Shown here one piece after another: positions 21,508 to 32,900 of a stretch of 64,000 nucleotides of DNA. Under the pieces are notes generated by a model, which worked only from the letters and a program-made list of their open reading frames with translations, had not been told where the DNA came from and made no database searches. The stretch covers positions 304,221,656 to 304,285,655 of the forward strand of contig NC_080572.1 of the NCBI RefSeq assembly GCF_030247185.1. The letters are read 5' to 3'. Each line of letters opens with the position of its first letter. Position 1 is the stretch's first letter. Source of the stretch: Malaya genurostris. Taxonomy: Eukaryota > Arthropoda > Insecta > Diptera > Culicidae. The translations under genes and the position numbers were made by a program.

Positions 21508-23083
21508 GCAGCTAATGTTCCGACTTTGGTTTCAATTCCCATTTTAAAATTGTCGTACATTCTCATATCAAAATTTATCATGTCAATGAATTGTTAGTTT
21601 ATCTTTGAAAGGTAAGCAAATTTTTCCTTTTCCCTTCTTCGTCCGTTTTTCAATTTGTTTACTTCTCTGCTTCCTGCGTGTGAAAAAGACGCGACACAGA
21701 GGGCGAAAATTACGCAAACAAATGAAATGACAGTTTTGCCTTTATAGTTATCTGTATTTTTAAAATTGAGGATTTTGTTAAATTAAAATTTCTAGCCATA
21801 ATTGCAGGATTCTGAAGGCAAAATTACAGGATCTGAAGCATCTATTCGCAGGAAAGAGCAATTCGAATTGTTTAATTTTGTAACATTCGCACAGAAATGA
21901 AAAAAAAAACAGCTGATTTAGAATCGAGAGCCATTCTTGCATAAATGGAATGCCTACTGGCACGGCTCTAACTATATAAAAATCTTTTATGTTGTGGAAA
22001 CCGCATTTGTAATGGTATACCATTGATTTTATAATGCTGCAACCAAAGCAAAGTCTTGGCATTACGTTCCTATTGTGGAATTTGGCCTTTCTGTTTCAAC
22101 AAACTTCGCAGCCGATTCTTAGCGTACAGAATCTTTGCATGGCTATTTCTACGGTCCTACTGACACCAAATACAAATTATAATACGGAATACTTCGACAA
22201 ATTTTCAAGGACACATTTTGCATCGTGCGGTACACTGTCATGATACACTGTCAGAGTGACAATGTACTTTAACGAGTTTTTTATAAAACTAGCAACACTG
22301 AAGGGTAAGAACAAGTTCACCATAGTTACTGTTTATTATAGTGAAACATAAATGAACAAATAGTTTTTATCTGAAAATCAAGATCACAAGCGAAATGTAA
22401 GTTAAACAATAATCTAGAATGGTTAAGCCACCATGAATATACTACTAGCTGTATTGATATTTGTAGATTCGTGGGTGTTTGTGTTCATTTTTCATCTTTT
22501 GTGCTAGTGCCGGTGATATTTAGACTAATTGTTGCAGTTTAATACAGCAACGATAAACATAAACAAACAAGTTTGTTTTGCACCGTAGCAACTAGTATAA
22601 AGCGTTGCCAGAAACGATCTCCTTCCACATTTTCAGACTATCGCAATGAAAGGGAGATATTGGCTAGGCTTACTTGTTCACGCTGTGAACCAAACATTCA
22701 CGATTCGTTTGTATGGGACTTAGGGGTATAATTATTTGTATTTCTTATAAGGCTACTGGAGCTTTATGCCTAATGCTGCAGACAGAGTGGATGCCGAAAG
22801 CTGAGCCGAGCTTGGCGCTGACCATAGCGGGAAATGTACTTACAGCAAATCAGAGGGACGCTGATTTCTCACTTGTACTCTGCTCTTTGACATGCTGGTA
22901 GTACTATTCTGTCTGCAACCTAAGGCACGTAAAAAAAACAGAGAATGTGGTCCTTCTGGAAAACGTGTACATCAATCAATTTTTATCTTCTCTACCAGAA
23001 TCATTGAAAATTATGTTGCTCAGTCGTGTTGCAGTAAAATAGCCAGATTCCCAAAGAAAATAAATCTCGGTTGATTTTTCATT
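21508..23083. other. stretch without recognisable gene
   Basis: No coding exon with support. Frames at 21778-22062 (minus), 22034-22243 and 22713-22901 (plus) have no domain and no splice context. Nothing else is evident. Confidence 0.4.
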
Positions 23084-23302
23084 AGGGCGTATACGCAAGT
23101 GACAATTTCTCTTTAATCATTTTCTCTTTCGATTATTGTGATATGATTAAAAAGATTTTCTTTGATATCACTATTCTCTTTGAAAGTCGAAAGTTTCGGG
23201 TATCATTTCATGCAAAGAGTTGAGTGATAAACGTGGAAACCGCTTGGTAATTAATAGAAGAGAAAGTAAACAAAGAGAAACTGTCACTTGCTTATACGGC
23301 CT
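23084..23302. mobile_element. MITE, about 218 bp, with about 30 bp terminal inverted repeats
   Basis: The left end GGGCGTATACGCAAGTGACA and the complement of the right end, GGCCGTATAAGCAAGTGACA, continue as matching TTTCTCTTT. There is no coding capacity. The superfamily cannot be assigned because no clear target duplication was seen. Confidence 0.75.
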
Positions 23303-23686
23303 TTTGAAAAATATACCGAGATATCACTACATTTAGAAATATCTCAATGTTCGCTTAAGTGGGGCACATTACAACACTTTATCCTAATTCCACATCGTGG
23401 CATAATATTGGCCTATTGTCGCAAAACTGAAATGTAGAGGCGCTGCTTGCTTAGAGATGATACTTTCAGCAAGAGCTGTCAAATCGGTTGGAAAATTTCT
23501 AATTACTCCACCTTTTCAACAATTTCTTATGAAAACGGGCAAATTCATTTAAAAGATCATAGTAGAAGTGGAAGAAAAAGTTTTTACTCTGAGGTGGTAA
23601 TGTTGATCTTAGTTCATTGTGCGAAATTTACCGTTTATTCAGAAAAGAGCATTAAACTTGGCTTGATACCATTTTAATGTGGAACA

Positions 23687-24904
23687 CATCTTTATTTTCT
23701 ATATAGGGGTGCAAATCAGAAACTCAAGAAAAACTACACGTAGAAATGTGGTCAGGTTTTAAACACTTACAGCTCAGTCTACTTTGTATCAATTATTAAT
23801 ATTATTTCATCATTTGATAGGAAATATTTCTTCGTTTCGATTTGAATGTATCAAGCCACGTATTTTCAATTATAAATGATTGAAATTTTGATTAGTAGCG
23901 AGCAGTGTCCTATTTCCCTGCTAAAAATCTTTGGCATACCGGATTTCCCTGCCATAGACGACGGTTTTGAAGGAGTAAGCGATGTATCAAAGAGAGAGCA
24001 TCGCTCTGATTGGTCAATCGATGCAAAAGCAAAGCTGTTGGAAGCACGCGAATCTATAAATAGAAGCGAAATTAAAGCTAACGTTTCAGTCCTACTCGTA
24101 GCATGCTAGAGGTAGGTTGTTGCTAGACAGCAAGACAAAAACGTGCCATAAAACGATTTGAAGCTTTAAGGGCTGAAGGCCAGTTGTTAGCGTAAAACCG
24201 TGTGGCTCGCTGTGCGTATTACATTTCTCTCTATGCTCTCTCGTAAATGTGTAAAATGACTCTCGATGTGCCCGGGTGGCCAAGAAAGTTTTGATATTTG
24301 CGGTTACAAGTTTGATTACATCACATAAAATCCAATAAAGCTAACGCTTGTTTGGCAGCCTTGCTGAGCCAATTTTATTTCTCTCGCATGTTTCGTTACG
24401 TTACCAGGATACAAGAGCAGAAAAAATGGTGCCGCCATAGAAATGGACTTACCGTTACAAAAATAACATTTACCTAATTTTTATCGCGACAACATAGGTA
24501 TATGTTTTTATGCACTAATCGCATCTAAACTAAATTATTTAGACATTGTCAGGATAGATTTTTGATCCATGCTTTTGAAGGTGAGATATTCAATGAACAA
24601 GTTGAAAGTTGCCGTTTTCAGCTAAGTAATTCTTCCATCAGAAAAAAGACTTTCCCGAACGCTAAAGTCAAACAAACATTTTGAAATTTTCACAGAATAA
24701 TCTTAACTAATTTTCTAAGAGATTGTCAGTTGGGTGTTTTGATATTCGTTACCGTTTCTGAGAAAATCAGTTTTGTAGCGTGAAAATAACCCTTTAATAC
24801 GCCCTAAAACACACTGAACTCAGTCCTTAATTGGTATGCTCTGATCTTGTGTCATGTAAGCTCGGAATTCCATGTTATGTCGTTTCCCCATGAGAAATTG
24901 ACAA
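23687..24904 (+). repeat. dispersed repeat, copy 2 (interrupted by a TTAA element)
   Basis: This matches copy 1 at 2512-4272 on both sides. It is uninterrupted at the point where copy 1 carries mariner A (CAATTATAAATGATTG near 23868-23883), so it shows the ancestral empty site. It is interrupted at 24170-24826 where copy 1 is continuous. Confidence 0.8.
24170..24826 (+). mobile_element. 657 bp non-autonomous element with TTAA target duplication
   Basis: It is bounded by TTAA at 24166-24169 and 24827-24830. Copy 1 of the host repeat has a single TTAA at 4194-4197. The ends GGGCTGA and the complement GGACTGA form short imperfect inverted repeats. A TTAA target is characteristic of piggyBac-type elements. 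No transposase is present. The first about 190 bp recur inverted at 30415-30602. Confidence 0.75.
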
Positions 24905-25758
24905 CTACCCCTGGATAAATTTTGAGTGCTTAAGATTAATTTCGAATTTATATTAGATGAACTCGATTGATTATGAGAAATAGTTTATCGCTTCAACCGA
25001 TATCGCAGAATGGTAGAGGAACTTAACGCTAAAACAACTGCTTGCATAAAAAACTTGAACACAAGCTTGGCGAAGAGAAGCTTAATTATCGAAATCGCAA
25101 GTATGTACAAAGATATAATTGCATACATTTGGGATAATGGAGTAATTTCGTCATGCAAATCAAGACAAATGATGTTCGGTGTTGATTCGGATTGATTGAA
25201 CTTTTTGATTGTAGATCATTAGAAACTTTGGTTGCCATGTTCCACATCAATGGCTCGAACAACCCCATGGGGCTGATCCTTGTTGTTTTTCAAATGCCTG
25301 GAAATAACAAATAAAGTATCCAAAATAAATAGTACTCGATCGCTATACATTCTAGTACTTGAGAAATCAAAATTACACTGGTTTCTGTTTAAAATAATGT
25401 CTATCCGAAAAAACCTAACCTTATCCAATTTCACACATTTTTGAAGATTATACATGTTTAATCGTAGTTTACACTAAAAAAAAAGTAGTGGTAATAACTT
25501 TGAAATCGATTTTCTTCTACTGAGAGTGTACTTTTATTGCTGATATCTATTTGTACTATTGAATGAACGATAAAAATGTTGCAAATCACTACTGCCGATA
25601 TGAAAATTTTCGAAAGAATCCCCCTTTTCTTAGTTCCATTTTTCATTGGCAGGTGTCGCTATCGGTAAATCAGCTTTGCGGCAATGTGCCAATCAGCCCT
25701 GGTAATACACCTTATATGCTGATATTTTAAGTTTATCGTGTATGAATGCATGTTCGAT
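24905..25758. other. stretch without recognisable gene
   Basis: The frame 25010-25195 (plus) is hydrophilic and protein-like (MVEELNAKTTACIKNLNT) but short and unsupported. No splice-linked partner was found. The rest is AT-rich. Confidence 0.35.
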
Positions 25759-26488
25759 TAGAGTGCCTGTGATACCAGAGTGACGACAGCGATTCGTTTA
25801 GAATAAACAGTATCGTTCCAAACCACGACATCGGAACAAAATATGACTCAGAATTTTATTTCAGAGCTACTATGTGGCATATGTATATTTTAAGTTATCA
25901 AGTATTCGATGGATGATCCTTCAACGCCAGACGTTTACATTCTTCCCGTTTTTCTAGAAACAAAAAATATGAATCGTGATTCTGTACACTCAGGCAAATT
26001 GAGTAGTGAAAATCATAAGGCAAATCTTATGATGCATCAAAAATCACTAAAATCACCATTTCAGAAGATTAATATGAAAAATATACCTCTGCAGTATACA
26101 TCTCATCTATCACTATTATAGTTTTCATACGAACACCTTATGAATTCCACAGTATATGAGAGAAGTTATGTTTGTCATTGAAATTTCGCACAATGTTCCT
26201 AAAAATTTCGTATGAATTTCATAAGGCGTTCTATTGGAATTCCAATTTTCGTGACTTCATAAGGCAATCTTATGATTCGCATATAATATTCTTGTGGCTA
26301 AAAACCATACGACATCATTATGAAATTCCATATATTTTTTGCCTGAGTGTATCGTGATTCGAAACGAGCAATCAATTTGTCAAAACCATCTAAAACTTGC
26401 GAAACTGCCACCGTTTTCGATTACATGTTTTGAGTTATTGTCAACATTACGGTTGTGATATCGTCACTCTGATATTACAGGCACTCTA
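25759..26488. mobile_element. hAT-like MITE, copy 1, with a nested insertion
   Basis: The termini TAGAGTGCCTGTGATACCAG and the complement of CTGATATTACAGGCACTCTA are inverted repeats. The 184 bp relative at 43671-43854 has the same ends and internal blocks (GAGTGACGACAGC, TCGTTTAGAAT). This copy is longer because of the insertion at about 25985-26351. Confidence 0.8.
25985..26351. mobile_element. nested MITE of about 365 bp
   Basis: Terminal inverted repeats TACACTCAGGCAAA (25985) and its complement ending at 26351 lie inside the hAT-like MITE. The flanks share TCGTGATTC on both sides, which suggests a target duplication of 8-9 bp, although two extra bases sit on the left. The interior is full of short imperfect palindromes around CATAAGGC/GCCTTATG. 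Confidence 0.7.
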
Positions 26489-26922
26489 GTTTCGATCTGT
26501 TTCGAAAAGAGTGTGTGACATTCGACTTTCCTTTGGTGTGTTTTGTGCATATGAGTTTGTGGAACACGGAGAAGTAAACAAGAGCTAATCAAAAGGATCT
26601 TCCGTAACACACACCGTGATCTTCGCCTAACTAACTGAAATTACTGTGCGCTACATACTTTAGTTCTCTTGAGTCGTTCATTTCACAGTAGGAGTGCTTC
26701 TTGTGTGCAGTGAAGATTGTCTTATCAAACGTTGTGATAAGAGCCAGTCGGTCGACAGGTTCGTTTAGCTTTTTTCTCGATGCTAGACCGGCATATTTTG
26801 AACGTAATCGCTGAAAATTTCTGGTGGTCTTTAATGTCATATTTTCATGTATTTTAAAGATAATCATTTGCCAATTGGATTTGTGTTATTTATACATATC
26901 AGAAAGTTATTAACAAAAAGCT

Positions 26923-29900
26923 ATGTCCGGGGATGTTCAGCCCAGGAAACGTAAGGATAAGAAAAGGAAAAAAGGTAGGATAATTTCGTAACGTGGACTA
27001 TAAGTGTTCTTTTTCGAACTTTTCCAGTAAATGGGCAACGCAACAAATGAGCGCTTCCGTGAAAGCAGGTTTAAATTAGAACTTTTATTAGCCTAATGTG
27101 AAAAATCTTTAAATAGAAATTTTCGATGCGCGACTCTCTTGCTTTAACCTGTATGTTTTTCAACTTCTCCTACTCGAGCAGAGTAGTAAGATCTCGCATA
27201 AATATCTGAAAAAGTGAAATTGTCTCCATCCAAATTTCTGAACACATCTGATCCGATGGTCATACGCACACAAGTTTATTGAGCTTCTCTTCAGTTCTAG
27301 AGGGCGGCCTGCTATGATTTGCAATTTTCGGGAGAGATCGGCTACCAAAGGCACCGTGTTTTCGATTTACAGTGCTGTGTCAGAAGGATTATTGGAAAAC
27401 GTGGTTCCCAAATACTAACTAAGGCGCAAAGTATGGTTGACTGCTGAAAATCGCCGATATCTTTTGGAATTTATTCGATGAATATTTCCTTAAAAGAGAC
27501 CAGACCAGCATACTTTCAAACAAAATAAATTTTGGCGTCTGTATTGGAAATATGGGAAAATTGTACGCGCCGAGAGACCGGGCAGCTGTACCATGCTTTC
27601 TCTTTCACGTATTTTCCCATTTAAAAATAGTAAAGGCAAGACAAACCCGGATCGCAATATGCTTGTACCCGAATGAACAAGTAGTTAAAAGATCCTTAAC
27701 AGAAAGCAAATCTGCTTGTTCTACCAAACAAAGGTGACAGTCATACGGCGCTAACTGATTTTGCGTTGCTTCGTTTTCCTGGGAAAACACGTGTTGGGTA
27801 TGCGAAAAAAAAAAACAAATTCAATCAAAAATAAATAAGAACGCAATGAATGTGTAGAACAAAGACTCCTTCTTTGTTGGCAATGGTTACCATCTACGTC
27901 AGCAAACAGATTCGTAATGTGAGCGGATAAAATCACATGTTTTCTCTAAAAATAAATCGTTTTTTGAATGCTTCGAAGGAAAAAAAAGTTGTTTTTTATC
28001 ATGTTATTTGGCCGCTTGAACTGTTTGAGCGTATTTGACCTGCGTTATATGTTTTCTGGAACTGTTTGAAGGTTGAAAACAATTAATCGATATTACGTAA
28101 ACAACATATGATTTATTTTCAAAAAAATGATGTGCTTTTTTTCTCCCCCTTAGATGACGAAGACACGGTAAAGGAGACTTCAAACCCGAAACATGCGCCT
28201 TCCAGTGCTGCTCAGATCTCGACTCAACCTGGAGATATTCAGATGCACATCCACAGCGACCATGGAACCGGTGGAAATTGGTGTGCTAAAATTGTGTTTT
28301 TCTTATTGTTGACCGGGTTAGGAGTGTTGATTGGTTTGATTCTAATCGAGAATCGAGGAGTGTCGAATGCCGATACACCATTGTCCGAGTCGCGTTATGC
28401 TGAATATCTTAGTGGATGGGTTGACGAGAATCGCGAAGATGATCATCATGAAGAAATTCTTAATGCCATAAATCAACTGGAGGAGGAGGACCACGATGAT
28501 GAAGATCACGATGACGATGGTGAACCGTACGCCGAAGAAGAAGACCACGATGATGAACAGGAGGCTCACGATAAAGAAGAAGAAGAAGAACCACAGAAAC
28601 TTGACGATGACGAAGTGGAAGAAATTGTTGCAACAGAACAACAAGAACCCTCTCTACAAGAATCGAAAGATTCCGAGGACATTGTCGAGGATGAAGATGA
28701 CGGTATGTTGAAAAGCAAAACAATAAATTATTCCATTTTCGACTCCTTCTCAACAATAGTGACTGACGAAATATTTTCACACAAACTGAACAATTTGTTT
28801 TAAGAAATAATGAAATGACGAAATTACCTACAATATACTAGATAGACGAAATAAATAAATTGGTTTAAATGGGCTAAATTTTGAACAGACAACGAGAATG
28901 ACAACGCAGACAATGAAGATGAGGAAGGTGGTGATGATGATGATGATGATGAAGATGATTATAATGATGTTGAGAACGAAGACATTGAAGCAGATGGCGA
29001 AGACGACGATAATGAGGGTAAATCGATATTTTCCTACCTCAAATTTTAATGCAATATTCGAGTGAGTACAATCCCGTGCTAGAGTATTACAATCATGCCG
29101 CCCGCTTTTCCGTTGAGTTCGTCTGCTTACGCATCATCGAATTTTGAAGGTTCGCTTGCTTTATCCCATTGTAATCACAGGACAATCATCTGGGGTAGCA
29201 TTTGGTGAATGCTGCTTTAATTACGAGTGGAAATAATTTCAGTGATTGGGTGGTATGAATAAAATGTAGTAAAATGCGTTGTTCGACCTTCTCAAAAAAC
29301 AAAGCCGTTGTTCGAAAATTGTGTAGCAAAGTCACTGCTTTTGACAGGAACGTTATTTACTTTGTTTGCTACGTTTTATTCATATGACCCAATGGAATTT
29401 CTCGAAAATTAGGTATTCAGGTATTTATTTCAATTGAATAGCTGTTTCAGAACCTAAGCCGATTGATGAAAACAATGAAGAAAATGACGAAATTCAGGAC
29501 GATGAGGACAACAACGATAAAATAGAAGATCAGAAATACTATACTGGAAAACATGACGCAGAAGATGCAGATGATAGCGAAGATGGTTAGTAACTATTTA
29601 AGAAATTTTTCATCATAAAGTTGCTTCGAATCACAAAAATGTATCTTATATTTACTTGAAGTTAAAGTGAAAAGAATCGAATGCCTGAAATTAGTTGCTT
29701 CTGAAGTTAGAACATTTTTAGTCGTATTCTTCATCGTATTCGATCGATTTTTGTCTCGCCCAAAAAAATACCGTTTTCGTTTTTGAACCTACACGCGGGT
29801 GATTCTGACTCCGAATAAAACGAACACATGGTATGCGCCCTGAACTACTCATAAAAAAAAAGAAAAAATAAACAAATTCGCATGGATGCGTGATGCGACC

Positions 29901-32900
29901 CGAGAAAATTTTCAGAGCGAAACTACGCGATTGGAGTACGAACTAGAGCGACCCCAGGTTACTAAAACAAACATCTCAAACGTTGTTTGGCACCCCGGTT
30001 GTGCGATTGTCATCTGCATACAATTGGCTTGAAGCCGAAATTTTTGGTTCTTTTGGTTCTAGTTCGCTGTCAAATGCTGTGTTTAAGCAGTGTTCACATC
30101 TTTCTTCATGCGGTTGCACCAACATAAGGAAATGATTTCGATGAAATATAATCAAACTATAACAAACCACTTTTTTTTTCTTGTTCAAAAAGAGGTCAAA
30201 TTACTTGTTTTGCAGAGAATACTAGACAAGAGTTATATTTGTATTGGGTTTGAAGAAATTAACTTTTGACACCAGTGTGGTTTGATTGTATGGTATGAAC
30301 GTAGCTTAAAATATTGTTGACAACAACGCCACCTAAACAAAATGCGTCGGTTTCAGGAACCAGCTTCCATAGCTGGGGGTGTTGTTTGGGCGCCTCTGTG
30401 TCAGTTCTCGGGCTGCCAAACAAGCCGTAGCTTTATTGGATTTTATGTGATGTAGTCAAACTTGTAACCGAAAATATCAAAACTTTCTAGGCCACCCGGC
30501 CTATCGAGAGTCATTTTGCACATTTGCGAGAGAGCATGGAGAGAAATGTAATACGCAGAGCGAGCCACGTGGTTATACGCGACCTACTGGTCTCAGCCCT
30601 TAATGTACGTATTTGTATGAAATAAATTTAGTGAATGATTTATGAACCTTTTTTTTTTCAATTCTCATTTATTCATTGTTTTGATACTTTATAAAATGTA
30701 AAATGTTACTAGTCATCAGTAAACGTTCTTAAACGATTGAAGCGGGTGAAACGACATAAAAACGTTTCCAGTGAACAATATCAACTTCACTCGGATACTT
30801 CAGCGAGGCGCTATCGGTTTGGGTTTGTGTTGTAGCAAAATGACGACCCTCAAATACGTCTCAATTCAAAATCAGCTACCACGTGACGCGGATGGTTTAC
30901 GTTGCCGGTCGATTACCGGAAGGCAGACGCTACTGTCTGGGTCACGGAAAGACTTAAATGGCATACAACCTTCTGTAGTATTCGAACTTCCGACGTTTTG
31001 TCGTATTCGACTTTTTGGTATCTCGACTATCCGGTAGTTCGACTTTTTGTTATATTCGATCTTCTGTCGCATTCGACCTTTTGATACATCCGACAATTTG
31101 TGACCTTCGATATTTCGACGTTTTAGTACAGGGTCCGGCACTCGAAGTGTAACCAATTAAAAAGGCCATAAATTCAGTTTGGAAAATTACTTCTACTTAA
31201 TTCAAAGTACAAAATGTGTAAAAATAATACAAAATTTAGAATCAATTCACTTTTGCTCGATATGACCACCTTTTGCCTTGACTATGGCCTTGAGACGGTC
31301 AAAAAACGAATCGCAAGCTGCCGAATGTGACTTGCAGATGTATTTTGGCCCACTCGCGGACAATAACTTTTTTCAGCGCCTCGAGACTGGTGTATCTTTT
31401 AGTTCGGACTTTGCTCTCCAAAATGGCCCAAAGAGAATAATCCATTGGATTCGCATCTGGTGAATTCGAGAGCCATTGTGTGGACGTGATGAAATTCGGA
31501 ACGTTGTTTTTCAGCCATTCTTGGTTCACTCGAGCTTTGTGAGACGGTGCCGAGTCCTGCTGAAACGTCCATGGTCTGCCACCGAAATGTTTGGCTGCCC
31601 ACGGCTTCAAAGCAACCTCCAGAATACTTTCCCGATAATATGTCGCATTTACCTTGACGCCAGGCTCGATGAAAACGATTGGAGAGCGCCCATCTGCGGT
31701 TACAGCGGCCCAAACCATTATCTGTTGCGGGTGCTGCCTCCTGGTGGCCAATCGATGACTCAAATTCTCGTATGAACGGTCGGTCAAGTAAACCCTATCG
31801 TTTTGAGAGTTTACGAATTGCTCAATTGGAAAAATTTTCTCGTCAGAAAATACAATGTTCGGAAATTGACCGCTTTCGGCCAAACGAAGCAACTCCTTCG
31901 CTCTCTCAAGTCAAGATTTTTTTTTCGCGTTCACTTTTGGCAAAATGCTTTCTTGCGCTTGTAAACATGCCCGTGCGTCAGCTGCGCGAGCGGTCTGAAG
32001 TTGGTTACACTTCGAGTGCCGGACCCTGTATAAAAACAAAACAGGTGCACTGTGTTTCATTGATTTGCATCGGACGAAAAAAAAATGCAGTTTTACGTCG
32101 TTCAGGAAAAAAAATGCATTTTCGGGGCAATTCACGGGTAACTATTTTGCACCCGTGTTCTTTTTTTGAGCGGGAAGCGTGTTAACTAATCCCACCAGAA
32201 ATGAATAAATAATAGTACAAACTTAACAAAACCGTTTATCGCTGTGTTACTGCGAAAATTAACTGACAATAACATAACAATAACAATAACTGGCATAACA
32301 GTTCGGCTGAAAAGTTCGTATCGTTTAATAGAAACACACATTTTTTTGCCAAAATTCCTTTTTATTATTCAACATAATTGCCATCAGAGGCGATACAGCG
32401 ATTATAGCGATCTTCCAACTTTTCGATACCATTTTTGTAGTACGATTTGTCCTTTGCCTCTAAACAGGCCTCAGTTTCAGCGATTACCTCTTCATTGCTT
32501 CTACATTTTTTACCAGCAAGCATTCTCTTGAGGTCTGAGAACAGGAAAAAGTCACTGGGGGCCAAATCTGGAGAATACGGTGGATAAGGGAGCAAATCAA
32601 CAGCTCTAAACACTGCTCAGAATCATCAATTCGTTGTTGTTTTTGATCGATTGTGAGCTCACGCGGCACCCATTTTGCACAAAGCTTTCTCCTATCCAAA
32701 TATTCGTGAATAATATGTCCAACACGTTCCTTTGATATCTTTAGGGTGTCAGCTATCTCGATTAACTTCACTTTACGGTCATTGAAAATCATTTTGTGGA
32801 TTTTTTTCACGTTTTAATCGGTAACAGCCTCTTTCGGACGTCCACTGCGTTCATCGTCTTCGGTGCTCATATGACCAGTACGAAATTTTGCAAACCACTT

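Noticed and set aside
28342..28780. Minus-strand hydrophobic frames opposite ASPH exon 2
   Set aside because: Antisense of Asp/Glu-rich codons gives Ile/Val/Phe-rich shadows; not membrane proteins.
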